NCBI GenBank assembly: GCA_040877625.1
Contig: JBBDNK010000024.1
Location: 62,001-126,000, forward strand
Reading direction: 5' to 3'
Length of the DNA stretch: 64,000 nt
DNA from: Methylonatrum sp040877625
GTDB taxonomy: Bacteria > Pseudomonadota > Gammaproteobacteria > Nitrococcales > Aquisalimonadaceae
Part shown: piece after piece, positions 31,731 to 39,600 of the stretch
How the letters are laid out: each line of letters opens with the position of its first letter
Position numbering within the stretch: the stretch's first letter is position 1
Notes under the pieces: model-generated
Told to the model about the DNA's origin: nothing
What the model saw: only the letters and a program-made list of their open reading frames with translations
The model's database searches: none
Made by a program: the position numbers and the translations under genes

Positions 31731-33002
31731 ATGAGCATAGAAATGCTGATATTTTTCGTACTGGTCGCGCTATTCCTGCTCGGCATCGAAGTCGTCACCG
31801 TGCTCGCCTTGGGCGCGATCTTCCTGACGCTGTTACACCCGCAGTTTCCAATGGCGAACATCAGCCTGACAATGTTCGACTCGCTGAACCTGTTTCCGCT
31901 GCTCGCTCTGCCTCTATTTGTGGCGACCGGTGATTTCATCGCTGAAGGCGGCATCGCGAAACAGATAATGCGCTTTTCTCGCTCGCTGGTCGGCTGGATA
32001 CGTGGCGGGCTATCGCTGACCGCGCTGGTCGCATCCGGCATATTCGCCGCCATCAGCGGATCGAATGCGGCCACAGTGGCAACCATAGGCCGCGTGGTTC
32101 TGCCGGAGATGCGCAAACAGAACTACCCCAATAGCTTCGCCGCCGGTACCGTGGCCGCCGGCGGAGTGGTCGGGATCGTGATTCCGCCGAGCATTGCCTT
32201 CGTGCTGTACGGCGTGACCACTGGCGTCAGCGTGAGTGATCTGTTTATTGCAGGTATACTGCCCGGCGTCATCATGGTCGGCGCCATGTGCATGGTGGCC
32301 TACCTGATGTCTCGCCGAAAGGACTACGGCGTCAGGACCCGATTCAGCGTCCGCGAGGTGGCCCGCGGCGGCCTTGAGACGAAATGGGCGCTGGGCGCGA
32401 TCGTCCTCATTCTGGGCGGCATTTACGGAGGAATATTCACACCGACGGAGGCTGGCGCCGTTGCCGCGGTGTACTGCCTGCTGGTCGGCCTGTTCATTAC
32501 CCGGCAGACGAAGTGGCGACAACTGGGGAACGTGCTGGTCCGTAGTTCCAGGATATGCGGACTGATCGTACCAATCGTGGCGATTGCCATCGTGCTGTCG
32601 CAGAATCTGGCGGTACTGGGAATACCAGCCGTGGTTCTGGAGTTTCTGGTGGGCTGGACCGACAACTACGCCCTGAAGCTCTCGATGGTACTCTTACTGC
32701 TTCTCTTCGCCGGTTGCGTCATGGAAAGTGCGCCGAACATATTACTGCTGGCGCCGATGCTCATGCCCGTTACCGCACAACTTGGAATTGACCCTATCCA
32801 CTTCGGCGTCATCATGGTCACGACGCTGGCAGTCGGGTTTATCACACCGCCCATCGGGCTCAATCTCTTCGTCGCTTCGGCCGTATCCGGCGCCAATGTC
32901 AGCGCTATAGCACGCGCCGTCACAGGCTATGTCGGCGTGCTGATCATGGCGGTGATATTGATCGCCTTTGTGCCACAGCTATCGCTGCTATTCGTCAAGT
33001 AG
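31731..33002 (+). CDS. TRAP transporter large permease (DctM family)
   Basis: 423 residues, about 12 transmembrane helices. Family features include SLNLFPLLALPLFVATGDFI (about 43-62), SGSNAATVATIGRVVLPEM, VAAGGVVGIVIPPSIAFVLY, and PPIGLNLFVASAVSG near residue 370. It is the sodium-coupled elevator subunit taking substrate from the DctP protein. A very strong GGAGGGGGGAG site precedes the ATG. Confidence 0.9.
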   Translation: MSIEMLIFFVLVALFLLGIEVVTVLALGAIFLTLLHPQFPMANISLTMFDSLNLFPLLALPLFVATGDFIAEGGIAKQIMRFSRSLVGWIRGGLSLTALVASGIFAAISGSNAATVATIGRVVLPEMRKQNYPNSFAAGTVAAGGVVGIVIPPSIAFVLYGVTTGVSVSDLFIAGILPGVIMVGAMCMVAYLMSRRKDYGVRTRFSVREVARGGLETKWALGAIVLILGGIYGGIFTPTEAGAVAAVYCLLVGLFITRQTKWRQLGNVLVRSSRICGLIVPIVAIAIVLSQNLAVLGIPAVVLEFLVGWTDNYALKLSMVLLLLLFAGCVMESAPNILLLAPMLMPVTAQLGIDPIHFGVIMVTTLAVGFITPPIGLNLFVASAVSGANVSAIARAVTGYVGVLIMAVILIAFVPQLSLLFVK

Positions 33003-33038
33003 AAAGGCAATCGCGTCTTCGCATCAAGGGGTACATCT

Positions 33039-33788
33039 ATGGTTACCGTAATTACCGGCGGGGCAAGTGGTATCGGTTATGCCACTGCAATCAGAGTCCT
33101 GGCCGCTGGGGGGCATGTGGCAATTGCCGATCTCGACGGAGAGCGGGCCGGGGAAGCTGCTGAAAAGCTGGGCAAGAACGCACTCGCCGTACAGTGCGAC
33201 GTCACCGACGAAGCCGCCGTAAAGCATGCCGCGGACGAGATCGAAAGCCGTGCCGGCCGGATCTCCGCCCTGGTGACCTGCGCCGGCGCGCCGCAAGTCC
33301 CCGGCGGCATTGCGGATATGGACATCCAGACTTTCGACCGGGTAACCTCCTCCCATTGGAAAGGCGCTTTCCTGAGTTGCCGTGTCTTCGGCGAGCGGAT
33401 GATCGCCGCTGGCGGTGGAGTCATCGTCAATCTGGCATCGGTTGTCGGCCTCTGCCCCGGACCGACTTACGCCTATGCCCCCGCCAAGGCAGCCGTCATC
33501 AACATGACTTCGATCCTGGCTGTCGAATGGGCACCAAAGGGTGTACGCGTCAACGCGGTGGCTCCGGGCTGGACTGATACGCCGTTTCTCACTCGGGCGA
33601 CACCAGGCCAGCAGCGCAACACCGATGCGCTGGCCGCGGCCAACCCGAGAAACGAGCTGGTACAACCCGACGACGTCGCAGCCGTGGTGATGTTCCTGCT
33701 ATCCGCGGAGTCCCAGGCCATAACCGGCACGGTGATCCCCGTCGATCACGGTTATCTGGCCATGCGCGGCTGGCAACCCTACAAATAG
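33039..33788 (+). CDS. short-chain dehydrogenase/reductase, second candidate DHPS 2-dehydrogenase
   Basis: 249 residues of classical SDR type: TGGASGIG (about 6-13), DVT (about 60), catalytic Ser in NLASVVG and YAPAK as Tyr-x3-Lys. The end GTVIPVDHGYLAMRGW has an unusual DHGY where most have DGG. It lies between the TRAP permease and the YihU-like reductase in the same rightward operon. Together with the SDR at 25766 it could form an enantiomer-interconverting pair for DHPS, analogous to HpsO/HpsP; the two proteins are clearly different in sequence. Substrate not proven. Confidence 0.75.
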   Translation: MVTVITGGASGIGYATAIRVLAAGGHVAIADLDGERAGEAAEKLGKNALAVQCDVTDEAAVKHAADEIESRAGRISALVTCAGAPQVPGGIADMDIQTFDRVTSSHWKGAFLSCRVFGERMIAAGGGVIVNLASVVGLCPGPTYAYAPAKAAVINMTSILAVEWAPKGVRVNAVAPGWTDTPFLTRATPGQQRNTDALAAANPRNELVQPDDVAAVVMFLLSAESQAITGTVIPVDHGYLAMRGWQPYK

Positions 33789-33808
33789 GCTTCACCTGGA
33801 GGAATGTC

Positions 33809-34720
33809 ATGAGAATCGGCTTTCTTGGACTCGGCGTAATGGGCGCGGGCATGGTCCGCAATCTCATCGCCCACGGTTTCGACCTGCGTGTATACGATGT
33901 CGTTGCCGCGGCACGGGACGCCTTTGCAGACGGCACGTGTCACGTTGCGTCCAGCGCGGCCGACGCCGCCGACGGCGTCGACGCGCTGATCACGATTCTG
34001 CCTGACTGGCCCCATGTAGAAGCAGCCCTGCTCGGACCCGACGGTGCCTGCGAGCGTCTTCCCAAAGGTGCGCTGGTGGTCGATATGAGCACCATTTCCG
34101 CCAGCGAGAGCGACCGCATAGCGGGTCGCGTGCGGGAGGCCGGGTTCGGCTTCGTGGACTCGCCGCTTGGCCGCACGCCGGCCGATGCGGCCAGAGGCGA
34201 AAGCCTGGTCATCGTCGGCGCGACCGATGAACACATGACGCGGCTGCAGCCCCTGTTCGATGCGGTGGGTAACAAGACGGTGCGCGCGGGCGGCCCGGGG
34301 CGAGGGATACGGCTCAAACTGGTGAACAACTATATGTCCACCGTAGGCGCCGTGCTTGCCGGCGAGGCCCTGACACTGGCGAACAAGGCCGGAATTGATC
34401 GCGCCGCTACCGTGGAAGTGCTGAGCAACACGACCGCCGGCCGGGGGCAGTTGATCGTCAACTTCCCGAACAAGGTGCTGGCCGGGGTCACGACGCCGGA
34501 CTTCCCGCTGCGCATGGCGCACAAGGACGTCAGCCATGCCCTGAACCTCGGCGCCGAAGTAAGCGCCCCGCTTTACCTGGGCGCCATCGCCCGCGAGACC
34601 TTCGGGCTGGCCAAGGCCTGGGGGCGCGAAAATGAAGACTGGACAGCCGCACTGCTGCTGCTGGAAGACATCGCCCGGGCGGAGCACCAGGAACCGATCT
34701 TTCCGGACAGCAGCAAGTAA
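33809..34720 (+). CDS. 3-sulfolactaldehyde reductase-like dehydrogenase (YihU type)
   Basis: 303 residues of the beta-hydroxyacid dehydrogenase family. NAD motif GFLGLGVMGAGM is at residues 4-15, and catalytic Lys170 lies in IRLKLVNNYMS. It fits YihU better than the GarR/MmsB relatives: Arg122 in LGRTPADA replaces the usual SGG, and N173-N174-x-x-S177 follows the catalytic Lys, matching the Arg and NNxxS positions I recall as the sulfonate-recognition residues in Escherichia coli YihU. The rest (GGPGRGIR, PNKVLAGVTTPDF, AHKDVSHAL) also parallels YihU. It would interconvert sulfolactaldehyde and DHPS, connecting this operon to sulfoglycolysis products. A GGAGG site precedes the ATG. Confidence 0.8.
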   Translation: MRIGFLGLGVMGAGMVRNLIAHGFDLRVYDVVAAARDAFADGTCHVASSAADAADGVDALITILPDWPHVEAALLGPDGACERLPKGALVVDMSTISASESDRIAGRVREAGFGFVDSPLGRTPADAARGESLVIVGATDEHMTRLQPLFDAVGNKTVRAGGPGRGIRLKLVNNYMSTVGAVLAGEALTLANKAGIDRAATVEVLSNTTAGRGQLIVNFPNKVLAGVTTPDFPLRMAHKDVSHALNLGAEVSAPLYLGAIARETFGLAKAWGRENEDWTAALLLLEDIARAEHQEPIFPDSSK

Positions 34721-34743
34721 GGCATCACGAGGCGGTAACTGAC

Positions 34744-36270
34744 ATGAAGACTAACGACAGAACACCAATCGCCAGCGCGTTCAGCGATGGCGGGCGGCCC
34801 GCCGGTAGCCGGCGGGAGGTGAAAATTATCGATACCACCCTGCGTGACGCGCACCAGAGCCTGTGGGCGACGCGGATGCGCACGCGCCATATCACGTCGA
34901 TTGCCGATCAGTTCGACAAGGCCGGCTTCTTCCACGTCGACCTGATGGCAACCATCCAGTTCGACGTTCCGGTGCGTTATCTGAAGGAAGACCCGTGGGA
35001 GCGAGTGCGACTTGCCCATCAAGCCGCGCCGAACACCGCGTTCCGGTCCCTGATCCGTTCCAAGAACATCGCCGCCTTCGATTTTCTGGCGGACGACATC
35101 ATCGACAAGTGGGTGGAGCGGCTCTATGCCAACGGCCTCCGCGTCATCGGCTCCTTCGACGGGCTCAACGATGTTGACAACATCGCCGGCGGGCTCGTCA
35201 AGGCCAAGGCCCTGGGAGCGTATACGTTCGGCGCGCTGTCGTTCTGCGAGAGCCCGCTTCACACCGACGAGCACTACGTAAAGACGGCCAGGGAGCTGAT
35301 CGAGAAGGCGGGCGTCGATGCAATCATGATCAAGGATGCCGGCGGTCTGCTGACCCCGGACCGGATTCGCACGCTCATACCGGCACTCAAGGCCGTGATT
35401 GGCGACCGCGCGCTCGAGCTGCACAGCCACTGTCTTACCGGACTGGCTCCCCTTGTCTACCTCGAGGCGGCGGAACTCGGCTGCGATATGCTTCACACCT
35501 CGGTCGCCCCCCTGGCGAACGGTGCCGGCCAGCCGGCCACGCAGACCATCGTGCGAAATCTTCGCGAGCTTGGCTATACGGTCAATGTCGATGACGAGCG
35601 GGTGGCGAAAATCAGCGAGCACTTCGCCGAGATCGCGAAGCGGGAAAAGATGCCGGTCGGCGAACCGGTCGAGTACGACGCCCGACACTACAAGCATCAG
35701 CTACCCGGCGGCATGTTGTCGAACTACCGCGCCCAGCTCGAAGTTGCGGGGCTCAGTGACAAGTTCGAGGAACTGCTCGATGAGATTAGCCGAGTCCGCT
35801 CGGAGCTTGCATGGCCCATCATGATTACGCCCTACTCGCAGTTCGTGGGCACGCAAGCAGTCATGAATGTTATCTCCGGCGAGCGTTACGGCACGGTCCC
35901 GAACGAGATCAAGAAATACGTTCTCGGCTACTACGGGCGCCTGCTCGGACCTGTGGACCCGAATGTGCTGGATAAAATCGTCGAGAACGGCTCCTCGGGA
36001 ATCGCCCTGGAGCCGACGCCGATTCCGCCGATGCTACCCGACCTCAAACGCCGCTACCCGAAGGCGTCTGAAGACGAACTGATGCTCCGCGTGATGTTTG
36101 CCGGCAATCAGGTCGATGAAATGAAGGAAGCCATCGCCAATGGAACCAACGGCGCCGAGGCACCTGGCTCCATTCTAGCCATCGCCAAGCAGCTCACTGC
36201 CGATCGCGGACGGGCGAGAGTCCATGTGCGGGGCACGGATTTTGAAATCGATATCAGACGTGGAGAGTAA
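34744..36270 (+). CDS. biotin-dependent carboxyltransferase subunit (pyruvate/oxaloacetate type)
   Basis: 508 residues. The DRE-TIM (HMGL-like) domain starts IIDTTLRDAHQSLWATRMRT (about 28-47); the metal/catalytic region includes MIKDAGGLLTP with the carboxylation Lys and LELHSHCLTGLAP with the His pair. The conserved carboxylase domain follows to about 470. Unlike usual PycB/OadA proteins there is no C-terminal biotin domain; the chain ends soon after RGTDFEIDI, and a separate carrier gene starts 8 bp later. It should carboxylate pyruvate to oxaloacetate (or the reverse) with the two partners downstream. This suits a pathway whose C-S lyase delivers pyruvate. Methylmalonyl-type transcarboxylation is less likely. 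Confidence 0.82.
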   Translation: MKTNDRTPIASAFSDGGRPAGSRREVKIIDTTLRDAHQSLWATRMRTRHITSIADQFDKAGFFHVDLMATIQFDVPVRYLKEDPWERVRLAHQAAPNTAFRSLIRSKNIAAFDFLADDIIDKWVERLYANGLRVIGSFDGLNDVDNIAGGLVKAKALGAYTFGALSFCESPLHTDEHYVKTARELIEKAGVDAIMIKDAGGLLTPDRIRTLIPALKAVIGDRALELHSHCLTGLAPLVYLEAAELGCDMLHTSVAPLANGAGQPATQTIVRNLRELGYTVNVDDERVAKISEHFAEIAKREKMPVGEPVEYDARHYKHQLPGGMLSNYRAQLEVAGLSDKFEELLDEISRVRSELAWPIMITPYSQFVGTQAVMNVISGERYGTVPNEIKKYVLGYYGRLLGPVDPNVLDKIVENGSSGIALEPTPIPPMLPDLKRRYPKASEDELMLRVMFAGNQVDEMKEAIANGTNGAEAPGSILAIAKQLTADRGRARVHVRGTDFEIDIRRGE

Positions 36271-36277
36271 GACAATC

Positions 36278-36802
36278 ATGAGTGACCAGAACATCACCCT
36301 GGATGAACTGCGGGAACTGATCGAGTGGCTGAACGTCAGCGCGGACATCCGCGAATTCTCGCTGAAATACCGTGGCGTTGAAGTCTTCATGTCGCGGAAC
36401 GAAGAGAGCCCGGGCCCGAACCGGCAGCCGGTGCTCACGGCCGAATCAGCGCAGCCGCAGCCCGCTGCCGCCTCCGAGCCGGCGCTAAAGCAGGCACCCG
36501 CACCGGCACCGGCGCCGGCACCGGCACCGGCGGCCCCCACGGAGATTGAGGCTGGAGAGAACGAAATTCTCATCAAGGCACCGATGGTCGGTACATTCTA
36601 CGCTGCACCGAAACCGGACGCCGCGCCCTTTGTGGAGGAGGGACAGACAGTGGAACCCGGCAATGTGCTCTGCATCATCGAGGTGATGAAGCTGATGAAC
36701 AACGTCGAGGCCAAGGTTCACGGCACCGTCAAGAAGATCTACGTGGAGAATCAGCAGGCGGTTCAGTACGGGCAGCCCTTGATGTTGATTGCACGGTCAT
36801 AG
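36278..36802 (+). CDS. biotin carboxyl carrier protein (AccB-like)
   Basis: 174 residues. An N-terminal AccB-like segment (LDELRELIEWLNVSADIREF, about 8-27) is followed by an Ala/Pro linker containing an AP dipeptide repeat (about 85-103), then the lipoyl/biotinyl domain with KAPMVGTFYAAPKPDAAPFV and the biotinylation motif EVMKLMN near residue 136. The protein looks like an acetyl-CoA carboxylase carrier but is encoded between a pyruvate-type carboxyltransferase and a biotin carboxylase, so it serves this complex. The ATG at 36278 follows GGAGAG. Confidence 0.87.
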   Translation: MSDQNITLDELRELIEWLNVSADIREFSLKYRGVEVFMSRNEESPGPNRQPVLTAESAQPQPAAASEPALKQAPAPAPAPAPAPAAPTEIEAGENEILIKAPMVGTFYAAPKPDAAPFVEEGQTVEPGNVLCIIEVMKLMNNVEAKVHGTVKKIYVENQQAVQYGQPLMLIARS

Positions 36803-36831
36803 GCTGTGTTTGCGGAATAGGGAGTAACTGC

Positions 36832-38190
36832 ATGCTGAAGAATATAAAGAGTGTGTTGATCGCCAACCGCGGCGAGATCGCATTGCGCATTGTGCGCGCC
36901 TGTCAGGAACTGGGGGTCAGGAGCGTCGTTGCCCACTCCGAAGCCGATGCCGATTCCCTGCCGGTACGGGCCGCCGATCAAGCCATCTGCATCGGACCCG
37001 CGCACGCGGGACTGAGCTACCAGAATCAGCAGGCGCTGGTTGGCGCGGCGCTGTCATTCGGCGTCGATGCCATTCATCCCGGTTACGGCTTTCTCGCCGA
37101 AAACCCCGGCTTTGCGGAGAAATGCGAGCAGGAGGGCGTTACCTTCATCGGCCCGTCCTCGGATGTCATTCGCCGCATGGGTGACAAGATCAAGGCAAGA
37201 AAGATCGCGATGGAGGCGAATGTACCGACCATACCCGGTTCGGACGGCGCTGTTTCGGATGAAGCGACGGCACGCAAGATCGCCAAGAGCGTCGGCTTCC
37301 CGCTGCTTATCAAGGCCTCGGCCGGCGGCGGCGGACGCGGCATGCGGGTGGTACCGAACGCCGAGGCCCTGGCCGGTGCCGTCAGCGAGATCATGAGCGA
37401 AGCCGAAGTGGCCTTTGGGGATCCGTCGGTCTACATCGAAAAATACCTGACCGATATCCGGCATGTCGAAGTCCAGGTGCTCTCCGATGGCAAATCAACG
37501 GTACACCTTGGCGAACGTGACTGTAGCGCGCAGCGGCGTAACCAGAAGCTGGTCGAGGAGGCACCGTCGCCGGCACTGAATGAGGCGATGCGCAAGGAGC
37601 TATGCGAATCGGCACTGCGGCTGTGCAAGGCGGTCGGCTACCGGAGCGCGGGCACCGTCGAGTACGTCTTCGACAACACCGAGGGCAAGTTCTATTTCAT
37701 TGAAATGAACACGCGGGTTCAGGTTGAACACCCGGTGTCCGAGCTCATCACAGGCATCGATATCATCAAAAGCCAGCTGCGCATCGCCGACGGCCAGCCG
37801 CTCGGCCTGAAGCAGCGCGACGTGCGGCTGAACGGGCATGCCATCGAGTGCCGCCTGAACGCCGAGGACCCGGACAACGGCTTTGCCCCCTGCCCTGGCG
37901 TGGTGACCTCCTATCGCCCCGCCGGTGGCTTTGGTGTACGGATGGATAGCCACCTGGAAACCGGGTACACAATCCCGCCATTCTACGACTCGATGGTCGG
38001 TAAACTGATCTGCTGGGGTCGGGATCGCGAAGAGGCGATAGAGCGGATGCTGCGCGCCCTGAAAGAGACGGAGATCGAGGGAGTGAAGACTACTGCCGAC
38101 TTTCACCGCAGGCTGATCGATCATCCGGCATTCCGTTCCGGAAAAATCAACACCGGGTTCGTCGCTGAAATGTTGAAGGGCAACGTCTAG
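36832..38190 (+). CDS. biotin carboxylase subunit (AccC/PycA-like)
   Basis: 452 residues. The N-terminal domain opens SVLIANRGEIALRIVRACQE. ATP-grasp: KASAGGGGRGMRVV (glycine-rich loop, about 161-174), then VEVQVLSDGKSTVHLGERDC, and FYFIEMNTRVQVEHPVSELI (catalytic Glu/Asn/Arg). The C-terminal domain is of usual length. It carboxylates biotin on the carrier protein with ATP and bicarbonate. Together the three genes give a three-subunit pyruvate carboxylase-type enzyme. The TAG stop lies inside CTAGGGAGACGCTGAT, a repeat-family sequence identical to that in the YCII gene, so the natural C-terminus may have been altered by it. Confidence 0.88.
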   Translation: MLKNIKSVLIANRGEIALRIVRACQELGVRSVVAHSEADADSLPVRAADQAICIGPAHAGLSYQNQQALVGAALSFGVDAIHPGYGFLAENPGFAEKCEQEGVTFIGPSSDVIRRMGDKIKARKIAMEANVPTIPGSDGAVSDEATARKIAKSVGFPLLIKASAGGGGRGMRVVPNAEALAGAVSEIMSEAEVAFGDPSVYIEKYLTDIRHVEVQVLSDGKSTVHLGERDCSAQRRNQKLVEEAPSPALNEAMRKELCESALRLCKAVGYRSAGTVEYVFDNTEGKFYFIEMNTRVQVEHPVSELITGIDIIKSQLRIADGQPLGLKQRDVRLNGHAIECRLNAEDPDNGFAPCPGVVTSYRPAGGFGVRMDSHLETGYTIPPFYDSMVGKLICWGRDREEAIERMLRALKETEIEGVKTTADFHRRLIDHPAFRSGKINTGFVAEMLKGNV

Positions 38191-38202
38191 GGAGACGCTG
38201 AT
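38187..38202 (+). repeat. repeat fragment overlapping the biotin carboxylase stop codon
   Basis: CTAGGGAGACGCTGAT, identical over 16 bases to the minus strand of 1946-1961 in the YCII gene and similar to the ends of the large palindromic elements. The TAG within it is the biotin carboxylase stop. Confidence 0.6.
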
Positions 38203-38249
38203 CCAATGCCACGACAGCGTGCATTAATTTAGAGTCCCCCTCGTCCAAC

Positions 38250-38293
38250 AAAAAAACCGGCCGGCACTCCTGGGGGCGCCGGCCGGTTTTTTT
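38250..38293. terminator. strong bidirectional intrinsic terminator
   Basis: Seven A (38250-38256), CCGGCCGGC (38257-38265), a 12-base loop, GCCGGCCGG (38278-38286), and seven T (38287-38293). A symmetric Rho-independent terminator closing the sulfatase-to-carboxylase operon and separating it from crtYIB. Confidence 0.92.
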
Positions 38294-38424
38294 GAATCTG
38301 ACGAACGGACGATATGTGCGCTCGTCGAACTTTCCCCTCGGCACGCGCTCTGTGTAACCACGCACCTAGTCGCCCATCCGACAGGCTCCTGGGCCGCTGC
38401 CGGTCCCGAACTTAAGAGCAAACA

Positions 38425-39600
38425 GTGAAGACACCGGATCTGATACTCGCAGGCGGCGGCCTGGCCAATTGCCTGATTGCCTGGCGCCTTGCCCTGCGCC
38501 GGCCCGATCTCCAGGTGCTGATCCTGGAGCGGGAACATCGGCTGGGCGGAAATCACACCTGGTCGTTTCACCGCAGTGATCTGAGCGAAGCCCGGAATGG
38601 CTGGATCACGCCTGTGGTCGCCCATGAATGGCAGCAGCATGAAGTACGCTTTCCAACACGTAAACGACGTATCGCGGGCACCTATCGCAGTGCGACATCC
38701 GACGCGCTGCACGATCACCTGATGAACAACGGTATTGCCGAGGTCCGTTTCGGTGCGGAGATCGCCGATATGACGCCCACGTCGGTCACACTGGCGGACG
38801 ACACCCGGCTGGAGGCCGGTGCGGTGATCGATGGCCGTGGCCAGCGCGATAACCCGCACCTGGTGCTGGGGTTTCAGAAGTTTCTCGGCCTGGAGGTCGA
38901 TCTGGCCCAGGACCATGGCCTGTCCGGCCCGGTTATCATGGACGCCACCGTGTCTCAGGCGGACGGCTACCGCTTTGTCTACGTGCTGCCTTTCGGGCCA
39001 CGGCGTTTACTGATCGAAGATACCCGTTACAGCGATGGCGCCGACCTGGACCAGGGCGCACTGCGCGGTGCCGTTGCGGACTATGCCGGCGAGCAAGGCT
39101 GGCGGATCACCGAGCAACACCGGGAGGAGCACGGTATTCTCCCCATCCTGCTGGCCGGTGATCTGAACGCATTCTGGCGGGCCGGCCCCGAGGGTGTCGC
39201 CCGCAGCGGCCTGGCCGCCGCGCTGTTCCATCCCACCACCGGCTACTCGCTGCCATTTGCCGTGGGGTTGGCGGAGGCCATTGCGGAGCAGCAGGATTTC
39301 TCCGCCGCCGGCCTGTACGCGCTGACCCGCGCGCATTCGGAAAAAGTCTGGCGCCGGACCGGGTTTTTCCGGTTGCTGAACCGCATGCTGTTCCGGGCCG
39401 GCCGGCCGGAGCAGCGCTATCAGGTGCTGCAGCGTTTCTACGGCCTGTCCGAGCCGCTGATTGCACGCTTTTATGCGGCGGATCTGACCACTGCTGATAA
39501 AGTCCGCCTGCTTGCGGGGAAGCCGCCGGTGCCGGTGTTGCCGGCGCTGGCCTGTCTGTCCGAACGTGCCCTGTACCGTCGTGAAACGAGGATGGCATGA
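38425..39600 (+). CDS. crtY: lycopene beta-cyclase
   Basis: 391 residues. FAD/NAD-binding start DLILAGGGLANCLIAWRLA (about 5-23), then LEREHRLGGNHTWSFH and the mid-protein motif VIDGRGQ, all as in proteobacterial CrtY. FHPTTGYSLPFAVGLA (about 271-286) is the C-terminal cyclase signature. The enzyme cyclises both ends of lycopene to beta-carotene at the membrane. Start is GTG. The stop overlaps the crtI start (ATGA), so crtY, crtI and crtB form one operon. Confidence 0.93.
   Translation: MKTPDLILAGGGLANCLIAWRLALRRPDLQVLILEREHRLGGNHTWSFHRSDLSEARNGWITPVVAHEWQQHEVRFPTRKRRIAGTYRSATSDALHDHLMNNGIAEVRFGAEIADMTPTSVTLADDTRLEAGAVIDGRGQRDNPHLVLGFQKFLGLEVDLAQDHGLSGPVIMDATVSQADGYRFVYVLPFGPRRLLIEDTRYSDGADLDQGALRGAVADYAGEQGWRITEQHREEHGILPILLAGDLNAFWRAGPEGVARSGLAAALFHPTTGYSLPFAVGLAEAIAEQQDFSAAGLYALTRAHSEKVWRRTGFFRLLNRMLFRAGRPEQRYQVLQRFYGLSEPLIARFYAADLTTADKVRLLAGKPPVPVLPALACLSERALYRRETRMA

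Noticed and set aside
36480..36545. Tandem GCACCGGCACCGGC-type microsatellite as a regulatory repeat
   Set aside because: It lies in the coding sequence of the biotin carrier and simply encodes the expected Ala/Pro linker.
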